From NCBI RefSeq assembly GCF_017676345.1, contig NZ_JAFFZM010000003.1, positions 1 to 64,000 on the forward strand: a stretch of 64,000 nucleotides of DNA, written 5' to 3'. The notes beneath the pieces were generated by a model, which searched no databases, was not told the origin of the DNA, and worked only from the letters and a program-made list of their open reading frames with translations. This document shows, in pieces, positions 7,681-15,826 of the stretch (position 1 is the stretch's first letter; every line of letters begins with the position of its first letter). Origin of the DNA: Streptomyces smyrnaeus (GTDB lineage Bacteria; Actinomycetota; Actinomycetes; Streptomycetales; Streptomycetaceae). Position numbers and translations under genes: made by a program.

Positions 7681-9876
7681 TCACAGCGAGATCTCCGGGC
7701 GCAGCCGATCCAGCGTCCACACCTGCTTGCGGCGCGCGGTGACGGCCGTGAGCGCCAGGGCACCCACCGTGAAGGCCAGCAGTACCAGGCACGCCCGCCA
7801 CACCGGCCACAGCTCTCCGCCCGTGATCAGATGCCGCAGCCCTTCCACCACATAGCTCATGGGCAGGAACGGGTGGATCGCGTTGAAGAAGCCGGGGCTG
7901 GTCTGGATCGGGTACGTGCCGCCGGCCGAGGTCAGCTGCAGCATCAGCATGGCCAGGACGAGGATCCGCCCCGCGGGTCCGAAGCGTGCGTTCAGGAACT
8001 GGACGACGGCCGTGAAGCACGCCGTCACCAGCGTCAGGAAGCCCACCGTCGCCAGGCCGCGTGCCATCTGCAGGCCGAGACCCCAGTGCAGCACGCTCAT
8101 CAGCGCCGCCACCTGGGCCACGCCGATCGCGGCCACCGGCAGCCAGCCCGCCAGCGCGATCCGCCAGGCCGGAGCGCCCGCCGCCAGCGCCCGCCTGTTG
8201 AGCGGCTGGAGCAGCATGTAGGCGATCATCGCGCCGACCCAGAGGGAGAGCGGGATGAAGTACGGCGCGAATCCGGTGCCGTAGTTGGGGGCCGTGTGGG
8301 CCTTGTGCGCGGCCAGGTCGACCGGGTCGGCCATCACTCCGGTGCGGTCGTGGCGCTCCTTCTTGCCGTAGTCCGGGATCTGTTCGGCCCCGTTGTGCAG
8401 TCCGCCGGCCAGTTTCCCGGAGCCGTCGGCCAGTTTGAACAGACCGCCGTCGAGCGAGGCGGCACCGGTCGCGAGCCTGCCGAGCCCGGAGTGCAGCTTA
8501 CCGGCGCCTGCGGAGACCTTGTGCGCGCCCTTGTTGAGCTTGTTGATCTGCCGTACGGCGCTGTCCACGTCCTCCTGGAGGTGCGGGGCGCGCTGGGCGA
8601 CGTCGTTCGCCGCCCGGTTGAGGTCGTCGAGGTGGCGGCCGAGTTCGTCGAGCTTCTGCTCGTTGTGGACATAGCCGTTGACCTTCGCGGCGACCCGCGC
8701 CGACCGCTTCGCCGCGTCGACGGCCTTCTTCAGCTCCGGGCACGAATCGGCCGCCGCGGGCCGCTCGGCGGGGTGGGCCTTGTCGGGGGAGGGCCGCGCG
8801 GGCGTGGGTGTCGTGCTCGGAGCCGGCTGCTGCGCGCCGCTGCTGTCCCCGTCACCGCCGCTTCGGCTGCCGCCGTCCCCGGGAGGGCTTGCGTCCGCGC
8901 CCGGACCGCCCGGTACGTCCGTACCGGGGCTGCCCTTGGGAGCGTCCTTGCCGGGGGCGCCCTTGCCGCAGCGGGCCTCGTACAGCTTCGAGAGCGCGTC
9001 GGCGGCCTGGCGGGTGTCGGTCTGCGCGCGCTGTGCGTCACCCGGCAGCTTTTCGAGGTTCTTCTTGAGCGTCCTGCTCCCTCGGGCCACCTCGCGGGCC
9101 GCCTTGCCGATGTCGCCGCTGTGCGCCTTGAGGAACGGCCGCACCCTGTCGGAGGCGCCGTTCACCTTGTCGGCCAGCTTCTGGGTCCCCGCGGCGACCT
9201 GACCGGCGCCGCTCTTGAGGCTGCCGGAGCCCTCCTCGGCGTCGCCGAGCCCGGTCTTGAGCCTGCTCGCGCCCTTCTTCGCCTTGCCGATGCCCGCGCC
9301 GAGCTCGTCGGCGCCCTCGGCGGCCTTCGCCGTCTTGTCGTGCAGTGTGGAGAAGGAGACGTAGATCTTGTCGAAGAAGCCGCGCGACACCTTGCTGGAG
9401 GCGCTGGCGCGCAGCTCGGAGAAGACCGTGCGGGAGATCTGCCCGACGATGTAGTTGTTCGCGTCGTTGGTGCGCACCTTGAGCGCACCCGTCTCGGGGG
9501 AGTCGCCGGAGCTGGAGGAGACCCTTTTGCTGAAGTCCGCCGGCACGGTCAAGGACAGGTAGTACCGCCCGTCCTCGACCCCCTCGCGGGCTTCCGCCGC
9601 GCTGGTCTCGTGCCAGTCGAAGGAGTCGCTGTCGTGCAGGCCCTTGACGATGTCGTCCCCCGCCTCGACCCGTTCGCCCTTGACGGTGGTGCCCTGGTCC
9701 TCGTTCACCAGCGCCACCGGCACCTTGTCCAGGCGCTCGTAGGGGTCCCAGAACGACCACAGGTACAGCGCGCCGTACAGCAGCGGAAGCAGCAGCATCG
9801 CGGCCATCGCCGCGCGCGGCAGCCGCCCCCTGCCGAACCGCTTCAGCTCAAGCGCGGCTAGCCTCGGCGAGCGCAT
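7681..9876 (-). CDS. YhgE/Pip-type ABC-2-like membrane protein
   Basis: 731 residues. One N-terminal membrane segment (MAAMLLLPLLYGALYLWSFW, about residues 24-43) is followed by the family signature VPVALVNEDQGTTV and a long extracytoplasmic region with heptad-like repeats of Gly, Ala, Leu and Lys (GAGQVAAGTQKLADKVNGA). The C-terminal 190 residues carry about five more membrane segments (LSLWVGAMIAYMLLQPL onward). A Pro/Gly/Ser-rich insert lies around residues 310-375. The family includes Lactococcus Pip (phage infection protein) and is often paired with an ATPase. Here it overlaps the ATPase gene by 29 nt and is followed by tetR after 31 nt, so it is probably the permease of an exporter. Confidence 0.85.
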   Translation of the reverse strand: MRSPRLAALELKRFGRGRLPRAAMAAMLLLPLLYGALYLWSFWDPYERLDKVPVALVNEDQGTTVKGERVEAGDDIVKGLHDSDSFDWHETSAAEAREGVEDGRYYLSLTVPADFSKRVSSSSGDSPETGALKVRTNDANNYIVGQISRTVFSELRASASSKVSRGFFDKIYVSFSTLHDKTAKAAEGADELGAGIGKAKKGASRLKTGLGDAEEGSGSLKSGAGQVAAGTQKLADKVNGASDRVRPFLKAHSGDIGKAAREVARGSRTLKKNLEKLPGDAQRAQTDTRQAADALSKLYEARCGKGAPGKDAPKGSPGTDVPGGPGADASPPGDGGSRSGGDGDSSGAQQPAPSTTPTPARPSPDKAHPAERPAAADSCPELKKAVDAAKRSARVAAKVNGYVHNEQKLDELGRHLDDLNRAANDVAQRAPHLQEDVDSAVRQINKLNKGAHKVSAGAGKLHSGLGRLATGAASLDGGLFKLADGSGKLAGGLHNGAEQIPDYGKKERHDRTGVMADPVDLAAHKAHTAPNYGTGFAPYFIPLSLWVGAMIAYMLLQPLNRRALAAGAPAWRIALAGWLPVAAIGVAQVAALMSVLHWGLGLQMARGLATVGFLTLVTACFTAVVQFLNARFGPAGRILVLAMLMLQLTSAGGTYPIQTSPGFFNAIHPFLPMSYVVEGLRHLITGGELWPVWRACLVLLAFTVGALALTAVTARRKQVWTLDRLRPEISL

Positions 9877-10681
9877 CGTCCGCCCCCTCCTTCTCCGCGT
9901 CGTCGTCCGCGTCGCCGCTCTCCCCGGCGGCTCCCGTCCCAGCTCCCGTGCCCTCGTCCCCGGCAGGCTCGTCCGGGCCGTGCGCCCTGCCGGTACGCAC
10001 CACCACGGCGCCGTGGTCCGGGGGCTCGCTGCACACCGCGAGCACGGTGGTGCCCTGCTCGGCCACCGTGCGCAGCAGTGGCCAGGCCCTCTCGCGTTCG
10101 CTCTCCGGCAGCTTCAGGTCCAGGTCGTCGACGGCCAGCAGCAGCGGCTCGGCCAGCAGCGCCAGTGCCACCGACAGCCGCAGCTCCTCCAGCCGCCCCA
10201 GGTCCCGTACGGCCGTGCGCCCGCCCCTGGGCAGCGCGTCCAGATCGAGGCCGGCGGTGCCGAGTGCCGCCTCCAGCCGCGCACGGCTGGCCGCGGCCCG
10301 CTCCTTGCGGGGGCGCAGCCAGGCACGCAGGGGGCTGTCGAACCGGCGCTGGAGCAGTACGCGTTCGCGCAGCTGCTCGGTGACGGTCAGTGCCGGGTCC
10401 AGGTCGTTGACGCCGGGGACCGGGCCCAGCGCGCTGATCCGGCGTACGGCCGCGAGCCGCTTGGGCAGCGGGTGCCCGGCCACCTCGGCGCGCCCGCGGC
10501 TCGCCTTCATCCGGCCGGTCAGCGCCAGCAGCAGGCAGGTGCGCCCGGATCCCGAAGGGCCGGTCACCGCGATCAGTGAGCCCGCCCCGGCGGTGAAGCC
10601 CACCTTGTCGAAGACGGGTCCGCGCGGCCCGTCGAGCCCGAAGTCCTCCGCCTCGACGGCGGCTCCCCGCACCTGGGTCAC
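9848..10681 (-). CDS. Degenerate ABC transporter ATP-binding protein partnered with YhgE/Pip
   Basis: About 277 residues. The fold is that of an ABC ATPase, but key motifs are altered. Walker A reads GPSGSGRT (residues 41-48), with Arg in place of the invariant Lys. The expected LSGGQ signature is replaced by DLGRLEELRLS, and Walker B ends LLLAVDDLD, with Asp where the catalytic Glu normally sits. The C-terminal 45 residues are Gly/Glu/Asp/Ala-rich. Hydrolysis is therefore doubtful; it may bind nucleotide or act structurally. The GTG start has a GGGAGGGG ribosome binding site; an in-frame ATG 24 nt upstream at 10705 with AGGA is an alternative. Confidence 0.75.
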   Translation of the reverse strand: MTQVRGAAVEAEDFGLDGPRGPVFDKVGFTAGAGSLIAVTGPSGSGRTCLLLALTGRMKASRGRAEVAGHPLPKRLAAVRRISALGPVPGVNDLDPALTVTEQLRERVLLQRRFDSPLRAWLRPRKERAAASRARLEAALGTAGLDLDALPRGGRTAVRDLGRLEELRLSVALALLAEPLLLAVDDLDLKLPESERERAWPLLRTVAEQGTTVLAVCSEPPDHGAVVVRTGRAHGPDEPAGDEGTGAGTGAAGESGDADDDAEKEGADDALAEASRA

Positions 10682-10753
10682 GGCCCCTCCCGCTCTGTGT
10701 CGCATCCCGTCCTGGCGCGCCGTGCCCGGTCCCCGGTGCCGGGCACGGCGCTT

Positions 10754-10777
10754 TTTGAACTGACTGGTCAGTTCAAA
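10754..10777. promoter_or_regulatory. Perfect palindromic operator candidate for the TetR regulator
   Basis: TTTGAACTGAC-TG-GTCAGTTCAAA: two 11-bp arms, exact reverse complements, around a 2-nt centre. The core TGACTGGTCA is typical of TetR/AcrR operators. It lies about 75 nt before the GTG of the ABC ATPase gene, in the divergent gap, and contains TTGAAC on both strands that could serve as a -35. Confidence 0.75.
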
Positions 10778-10913
10778 GTATGCAGCAGGCGACCGCCCGT
10801 ACGCCAACCGGCCCCGCCCCGCTGCCCAGCACCCCGGCACTTCGCTGCCGTCCACGGTCTTTGCGCAGGTCAGCGCCGATTGTCAGTGGCATGCGACACG
10901 ATGTGCCCATACG

Positions 10914-10931
10914 ACCGGTTCTCGAACCGGT
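10914..10931. repeat. Short inverted repeat before the HEPN gene
   Basis: ACCGGTT-CTCG-AACCGGT, 7-bp arms around a 4-nt loop, 10 nt before the GGGAGG ribosome binding site of the HEPN gene. It may be an operator or a leader hairpin. Confidence 0.4.
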
Positions 10932-10956
10932 ATCAGCCGACGGGAGGTTGATTCAC

Positions 10957-11565
10957 GTGATGCGACCTTCTCCGGGAGCGCGCCCCGCGCCCTGGCAGCC
11001 GACAGCGCCGCCCACCAGCCACCCCGACCCCGACCGCGACCCCCACGACATCCACCCGGTGCTCCGCCGGGCCACGGCCCCGCCCGCCGCGCTCGACCTG
11101 CTCGCCCAGGCCCAGCACGGCCTCGACGAGGCGGCGGCCATGCAGACCGCCAACGAGCGGTACGCCACCGCCCACCTCGCCGCGCTGCGCACCGCCGCCG
11201 CCGTCCTCGCCGTCCGCGGCAGGTCCGGGCCGGAGCCGGACCGCAGGAGGGGCGGGGCCCCGCGCCGGGCGCGGCGACCCGCCATCCGCAGCGCCTGGGA
11301 GGTGTTGCCCGAGGTCGCGCCCGAACTCGCCGAGTGGGCCGAGCTGTTCGCCTCCGGCGCCGGGCGCCGTGCCCGCGCCGAAGCGGGCATAGCCGGTGCC
11401 GCCGGCTGGCGGGAGGCCGACGAGCTGCTGCACTACGCCGGGATGTTCCTCCGCCTCGTCGAGCGGATGCTCATCACCCAGCCGGCGCTGCCCCGGCCCC
11501 GCACGGTCACCGGTGAGGAGGGAGAGGCCCGCCCGTCCTCACCCTGGGACCGGCGGGCGGGGTGA
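10957..11565 (+). CDS. SAV_6107-family HEPN-domain protein
   Basis: 202 residues. The N-terminus is Pro-rich. From about residue 35 the sequence is largely helical: LDLLAQAQHGLDEAAAMQTA, RYATAHLAALRTAAAVLAVRG, an Arg-rich linker, then APELAEWAELFASGA and ADELLHYAGMFLRLVERML. This matches the actinobacterial SAV_6107-type HEPN family, found beside the dcw region in Streptomyces. HEPN domains are often RNases, but I do not see a clear R-X4-6-H motif, so catalytic activity is uncertain. GTG is chosen for its GGGAGG site 9 nt upstream; the ATG one codon later is equally possible. Confidence 0.7.
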   Translation: MMRPSPGARPAPWQPTAPPTSHPDPDRDPHDIHPVLRRATAPPAALDLLAQAQHGLDEAAAMQTANERYATAHLAALRTAAAVLAVRGRSGPEPDRRRGGAPRRARRPAIRSAWEVLPEVAPELAEWAELFASGAGRRARAEAGIAGAAGWREADELLHYAGMFLRLVERMLITQPALPRPRTVTGEEGEARPSSPWDRRAG

Positions 11566-11659
11566 GACGCCGTGCGCACGAGAGGCCCACCAGGCGGATC
11601 GGCGGGCGTCCGAGGCAATAGGGTGGGACACGCCCGTCCCTGAGCCGAGGAGCAGCCGC

Positions 11660-12436
11660 ATGTCCCGCCCCAGCGCAACCCTCCGGACCGCAGTGGTCTG
11701 GGACGTCCTCAGGGGAGCCCTCGATCAGCGCGCCAAACTGGCGGACCGCGCCGAGCTGGAGGTCCTCGACACCGGCGGCGGCACCGGCAACTTCGCGGTG
11801 CCCGTCGCCCGCCTCGGCCACCGTGTCACCGTCGTCGACCCCAGCCCCGATGCTCTCTTCGCGCTGGAGCGCCGCGCCGCCGAGGCAGGCGTGGCCGACC
11901 GGGTGCGCGGCGTTCAGGGCGATGTGCGCGGCCTCTTCGACGTGGCCGAGCGCGGCGCCCACGACGCGGTGCTCTGCCACGGCGTCCTGGAGTACGTCGA
12001 CGACCCCGCCGAGGGCCTCGGCAACGCCGTCGCGGCGCTGCGTGAGGAGGGCGGCACGCTCAGTGTGCTCGCCTCGGGGCTGGGTGGAGCGGTGCTGGCG
12101 CGGGCGCTGGCCGGGCACTTCACGGAGGCCCGGCACGCCCTCACCTCGCCCGGCGGGCGCTGGGGCGAGAGCGACCCCATGCCCCGCCGGTTCACCCCCG
12201 AACAGCTCACCGCGCTGGTGACCAGCACCGGCCTGGAGGTGATCTCCGTGCACGGCGTACGGGTCTTCGCCGATCTGGTGCCCGGAGCGCTCGTGGACAC
12301 CGAGCCGGACGCGCTGGAGGCCCTTGCCCGGCTGGAGGCGGCCGCCGCCGAGTTGCCCGACTTCCAGTCGGTGGCCAGTCAGCTGCATGTGCTCGCCGAG
12401 GTGCCGCCCCGGGCGGCGCGGGGCGCCGTCCGCTGA
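11660..12436 (+). CDS. Class I SAM-dependent methyltransferase
   Basis: 258 residues. Motif I is VLDTGGGTGNFAVPVARLG (about residues 37-55), followed by the acidic loop VTVVDPSPDALFALERR, then GVQGDVRGLF and HDAVLCHGVLEYVDDP (motifs II-III). This resembles CmoM/UbiE-like small-molecule or tRNA methyltransferases; the substrate cannot be told from the sequence. The ATG has a CGAGGAG ribosome binding site. It follows the HEPN gene by 94 nt; a TAGGGT hexamer in that gap could give it its own promoter. Confidence 0.85.
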   Translation: MSRPSATLRTAVVWDVLRGALDQRAKLADRAELEVLDTGGGTGNFAVPVARLGHRVTVVDPSPDALFALERRAAEAGVADRVRGVQGDVRGLFDVAERGAHDAVLCHGVLEYVDDPAEGLGNAVAALREEGGTLSVLASGLGGAVLARALAGHFTEARHALTSPGGRWGESDPMPRRFTPEQLTALVTSTGLEVISVHGVRVFADLVPGALVDTEPDALEALARLEAAAAELPDFQSVASQLHVLAEVPPRAARGAVR

Positions 12437-12620
12437 GGTCGTCCGCACCGCCCGGCCAGGGCATGGACTTGTGCCCGCCCGATCAACCCCTACTCGCCGT
12501 ATGATCGAGGCACACCGTCCGGCATGGCGGAAAGGTGGTGCGGGAATGAACGGAACACGCCGTGGGCACCCCGTCCGTTATATCGGGTGTGGTGGGAGGA
12601 ATTGGCGTAGAGGGGCGGGT

Positions 12621-12648
12621 TTCACGGGGGCGATTCCCTGCCTATCCT
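12621..12648 (+). promoter_or_regulatory. Candidate promoter for the DUF3040 gene
   Basis: TTCACG (12621-12626) and TATCCT (12643-12648) with a 16-bp spacer, about 50 nt before the GTG start. The remainder of this 261-bp gap shows no supported gene. Confidence 0.35.
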
Positions 12649-12697
12649 GAAAGAGTCGCATCCGGTCGCCCCCGCGACCGACGAGTAGGAGGACTCC

Positions 12698-13114
12698 GTG
12701 CCGCTCTCTGAGCACGAGCAGCGGATGCTCGAGCAGATGGAGCGAGCGCTGTACGCCGAAGATCCCAAGTTCGCGACAGCGCTCGAGGGAAGTGAGCTGC
12801 GCCGGTACACCCGCAAGCGGGTCTACCAAGCGGTTGCGGGCTTTCTGGTGGGTATCGCGCTCCTCATGGCCGGAATGGTCGCTCAGCAGATCTGGATCAG
12901 TGTCGTCGGATTCCTGGTGATGCTGGGCTGCGCGGTCCTCGCGGTGACAGGATGGCGGAAGGCCCCCAAACAGGGCGAAGGGCAGGCCCAGGGCCAGTCC
13001 TCGCAGGGGGCCGGGCCCGAATCCGGTCGCCGGCAGCAGCCACGGAGCCGCAAGTCGATGATGACCCGCATCGAGGAGCGCTGGCAGCGCCGCCGCGACG
13101 AGGGTCACCACTGA
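12698..13114 (+). CDS. DUF3040 small membrane protein
   Basis: 138 residues. The conserved DUF3040 start LSEHEQRMLEQMERALYAED is followed by two membrane segments (about residues 48-68 and 69-86). The C-terminus is basic and Gln/Gly-rich, ending with an Arg-rich stretch. The GTG has an AGGAGG ribosome binding site. The family is restricted to actinobacteria and lies near the dcw cluster here as in other Streptomyces. The function is unknown; the location suggests but does not prove a link to cell envelope growth. Confidence 0.9.
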   Translation: MPLSEHEQRMLEQMERALYAEDPKFATALEGSELRRYTRKRVYQAVAGFLVGIALLMAGMVAQQIWISVVGFLVMLGCAVLAVTGWRKAPKQGEGQAQGQSSQGAGPESGRRQQPRSRKSMMTRIEERWQRRRDEGHH

Positions 13115-13154
13115 CGCCGCCGGTGCCGCACCCGGCTCCCGGCGTTCCTCTCCT

Positions 13155-13182
13155 GTGCTGCGGTCTCTTTCCGCCGCAGCAC
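13155..13182 (+). terminator. Hairpin terminator after the DUF3040 gene
   Basis: GTGCTGCGG and CCGCAGCAC form a 9-bp perfect stem around a 10-nt pyrimidine-rich loop, 40 nt past the stop codon in a convergent gap. Confidence 0.55.
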
Positions 13183-13220
13183 CGGTCGGTTACGGCGTAG
13201 CAGCTGCCCGCTGCCGAACT

Positions 13221-13301
13221 CACCAGTAGGGGCCGAACCCACCGGTAGGGGCGGGTTCGGCACCCCGTCGGCACCGGTGGGCACCCGTCGGCACCGGTGG
13301 G
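13221..13301. repeat. Short tandem and inverted repeats in a convergent gap
   Basis: CACCAGTAGGGGC and CACCGGTAGGGGC recur with a 19-nt period. CCGAACCC/GGGTTCGG (13233-13240 with 13253-13260) form a hairpin. CCCGTCGGCACCGGTGGG then appears twice with a 20-nt period (13264-13281 and 13284-13301). The rest of the 309-bp gap to the transglutaminase gene holds nothing recognisable. Confidence 0.6.
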
Positions 13302-13423
13302 TCCGCCGCGCCTTCCCTACCGGGCTCCTCCCGATCTCTCTCCTCCCGGCTCCCCGCTGCGTCCGGTCCCTTTCCGCTGTGCCCGGCCCCGCTCCGCTCC
13401 GGGCGGGCGGGCCCCGCCACGGG

Positions 13424-15826
13424 CTACTTGGCCAGGCGGGGGCGGGTCAGCGCCCGGGTCCAGCGCGTACGCAGGGCGGTTGCCCGGCGGGTCGCCGCCC
13501 ACAGCAGCCGCACCGAGGACGGTGGCAGCAGCAGCGCCCGCAGGCGCACGCCGCGGGGGGCCGCCGCACGCAGGCCGGCGTGGATGCGGCGGACCTCGTC
13601 GGCGATCGCCGGGGTCGCCCGGGGTACGGGGGCGTACAGGACCTGCTCCACCGCGAGGGCGACCCGTTGCACCGCTTCCGCCTCCGCAGGCTGCAACTGC
13701 CCGATCCGGGCCAGCCGGGCCGCGGCGGTCCGCGGAGTCGCGGATTCCTCGGGGAGGATCCCGAAGTCCCATCCGGTGTCGATGAGCTCCTGCCAGGCGG
13801 CCAGCACTGCTTCGGGGCCGTCCGGGGCCGCGTCGGGGCCCCGGCTCCGCAGGCGCCTGGCGCGTTTTCTCCGCCGCAGGAGAAGTGGCGAGGCCAGCAA
13901 CGCCAGCACCGTCAGCCCGGCCGCGCCGAACCCGGCGAGGGCGCCCACGGGCGGGCCCGCGTCGGACTTGTCCGAGCCGGGCGGCGGGAGCGCGAGCCCG
14001 CACTCGGGGTCGGCCTGCTTCTGCTGCGCGGTGCACCGCTCCGACGGCGAGGGACTGGTCGAGGGCTGGTCGTTCTGACTGCGGTCGGGCAGCTGCTCGT
14101 CCGGGTCCAGGTCGGAGTCGGGGGCGTCGGGCTGCGCGTAGGGCGGGGTGGTGCCCCGCGTGGGGGTGGGCTCGAACCGGGTCCAGCCGACGCCTTCGAA
14201 GTACAGCTCGGGCCAGGCGTGCGCGTCCTGGAAGCCGACCTCCATCTTGCCGTCGCCGCGCGCCGTGCCGGGGGTGAAGCCGACCGCGACCCGGGCCGGG
14301 ATGCCGAGGGTGCGTGCCATCGAGGCCATGGCGAAGGAGAAGTGGACGCAGAAGCCCTCCTTCTGCTTCAGGAAGTCGGCGATGGCGTTGACACCGGTCC
14401 CGGCGGCGACCTCGGTGTCGTAGGAGAAGCCGCCCTTGCTGGCGAACCAGTCCTGGAGCAGCACCGCGCGGTCGTAGTCGTCCTTCGCTCCGCTGGTGAC
14501 CCTGCGCGCCGTGTCGGGGACGACGTCGGGCAGCGAGCCGGGGACGGCGGTGTACTCGCGTTCCAGGTCGGGCGGCGGTGCGGGGGCGTTGCGCAGCTGC
14601 TCGGCGGTGGGCTGGACGCGCAGGCTCTCGACGCTGTAGCTGAGGCCGCGGGTGGTCTGCTGGTCGTAGCCGACGAGGGTGCGGCCCTCGGGCTCGAAGC
14701 GCCACTTGCCGCTGACGCGCACCCGGTCGGCCGGGTACGGCATGGGCAGCCAGTCCTGCGCGTAGGCGTCGCTGGCCTGGATGGTGCTGCGGACGGTGCT
14801 GGTGCGAACGCCCGGAGCCAGCCCGCGCGGGGCGGGCAGCGGGTCGGGGATCTCGCCGATGCGCCGTTCGGAGGGCTTCCACTGGGCGCCGTCGAACTTG
14901 TCCAGCGCGACGATCCGCAGATAGAGCTCCTGGTCCTCCTCGCCGTCCGTGGAGTAGACCAGCGCGGTGCGGTTCTGCGGCTGGTTGAGGCTGTTCTTGA
15001 GGGCGACGACCGGGTTGACCGCGGAGACCGTGCCGCCCCCCTTGTTGCCGCCGCCCCCGCCGCCGGTGCCCAGGTCGTCGAGCAGCCCACCGCTCAGGGA
15101 CGGCAGCGCGATCGGCACCACCAGCGAGATGCCCAGCGCCAGCACTCCGATCCGCCGTCCGGTGCGCACCGGCGCCAGGGCGGGGCCGCCGACGCTGCCC
15201 GGCTGGTGCGCGGCCGTCCCCGGCCGCGTCCGGTCGGCGAAGACCCGGCCCCACTGCGACAGCCGCTCGCGTCCCTCGGCCAGCAGGAGCAGCAGATAGC
15301 CGCCCGCGGCGCACAGGAACCACAGCCAGCGGGCGCCGCCCTGGGAGAGCCCGGCGGCCACCGAGTAGAGGGCGAGCAGGGGCAGCCCGGCGGGGGCCGC
15401 GCTCCGGTAGGTCACGGCCACCAGGTCCACCAGCAGGCCGATGGCCAGTACGCCGCCGACGAGCATCAGCCGGATGCCGTCGGTGAGCGGCGCGGGTATC
15501 GCGTACCGGCTCACGTCCTGGACGCCCTGTTCGAACAGGGTGCCGGCGTACCGGAAGGCCTCGGGGCCCGGCAGGAACCCGGCCAGTGCGTACTCCCGTG
15601 CGAAGACGGCGGTGAGCAGCAGCAGGGAGACGACCACCTGCGTCAGCACGGTCACGGGGCGGGCCAGGGGTATCCGGCGGGTGGCCGCGCCCACTCCCGT
15701 CTGCACGGCTGTCAGCAGCGCGGCCTGCAGCAGCCATGTCGCCGGGTCCACCAGTGGCAGGAGTGCGCAGGCCGCGGCCAGGGTGGCCAGCGCGGCGCAG
15801 AAAGCGAGCCGTCCCCGTCCGCTCAT
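13424..15826 (-). CDS. TgpA-like transglutaminase-domain membrane protein
   Basis: 800 residues. About six membrane helices lie in the first 230 residues, then a large extracytoplasmic region with a transglutaminase-like domain. The catalytic Cys is in KEGFCVHFSFAMASMAR and the His in QDAHAWPELYFEGVGWTRFE, so the triad looks intact. One more membrane segment (LAGFGAAGLTVLALLASPLLL) precedes a C-terminal DUF4129-like cytoplasmic tail. The ATG overlaps the stop of the DUF58 gene (ATGA). With the DUF58 and MoxR genes it forms a widespread conserved triad; the likely role is extracytoplasmic peptide crosslinking or hydrolysis controlled by the MoxR ATPase, but the substrate is unknown. Confidence 0.9.
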   Translation of the reverse strand: MSGRGRLAFCAALATLAAACALLPLVDPATWLLQAALLTAVQTGVGAATRRIPLARPVTVLTQVVVSLLLLTAVFAREYALAGFLPGPEAFRYAGTLFEQGVQDVSRYAIPAPLTDGIRLMLVGGVLAIGLLVDLVAVTYRSAAPAGLPLLALYSVAAGLSQGGARWLWFLCAAGGYLLLLLAEGRERLSQWGRVFADRTRPGTAAHQPGSVGGPALAPVRTGRRIGVLALGISLVVPIALPSLSGGLLDDLGTGGGGGGNKGGGTVSAVNPVVALKNSLNQPQNRTALVYSTDGEEDQELYLRIVALDKFDGAQWKPSERRIGEIPDPLPAPRGLAPGVRTSTVRSTIQASDAYAQDWLPMPYPADRVRVSGKWRFEPEGRTLVGYDQQTTRGLSYSVESLRVQPTAEQLRNAPAPPPDLEREYTAVPGSLPDVVPDTARRVTSGAKDDYDRAVLLQDWFASKGGFSYDTEVAAGTGVNAIADFLKQKEGFCVHFSFAMASMARTLGIPARVAVGFTPGTARGDGKMEVGFQDAHAWPELYFEGVGWTRFEPTPTRGTTPPYAQPDAPDSDLDPDEQLPDRSQNDQPSTSPSPSERCTAQQKQADPECGLALPPPGSDKSDAGPPVGALAGFGAAGLTVLALLASPLLLRRRKRARRLRSRGPDAAPDGPEAVLAAWQELIDTGWDFGILPEESATPRTAAARLARIGQLQPAEAEAVQRVALAVEQVLYAPVPRATPAIADEVRRIHAGLRAAAPRGVRLRALLLPPSSVRLLWAATRRATALRTRWTRALTRPRLAK

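Noticed and set aside
12546..12650. A 34-codon frame (MNGTRRG...) in the gap before the DUF3040 gene
   Set aside because: Codon use is unlike neighbouring genes, the ribosome binding site is weak, and it covers the likely promoter of the DUF3040 gene.
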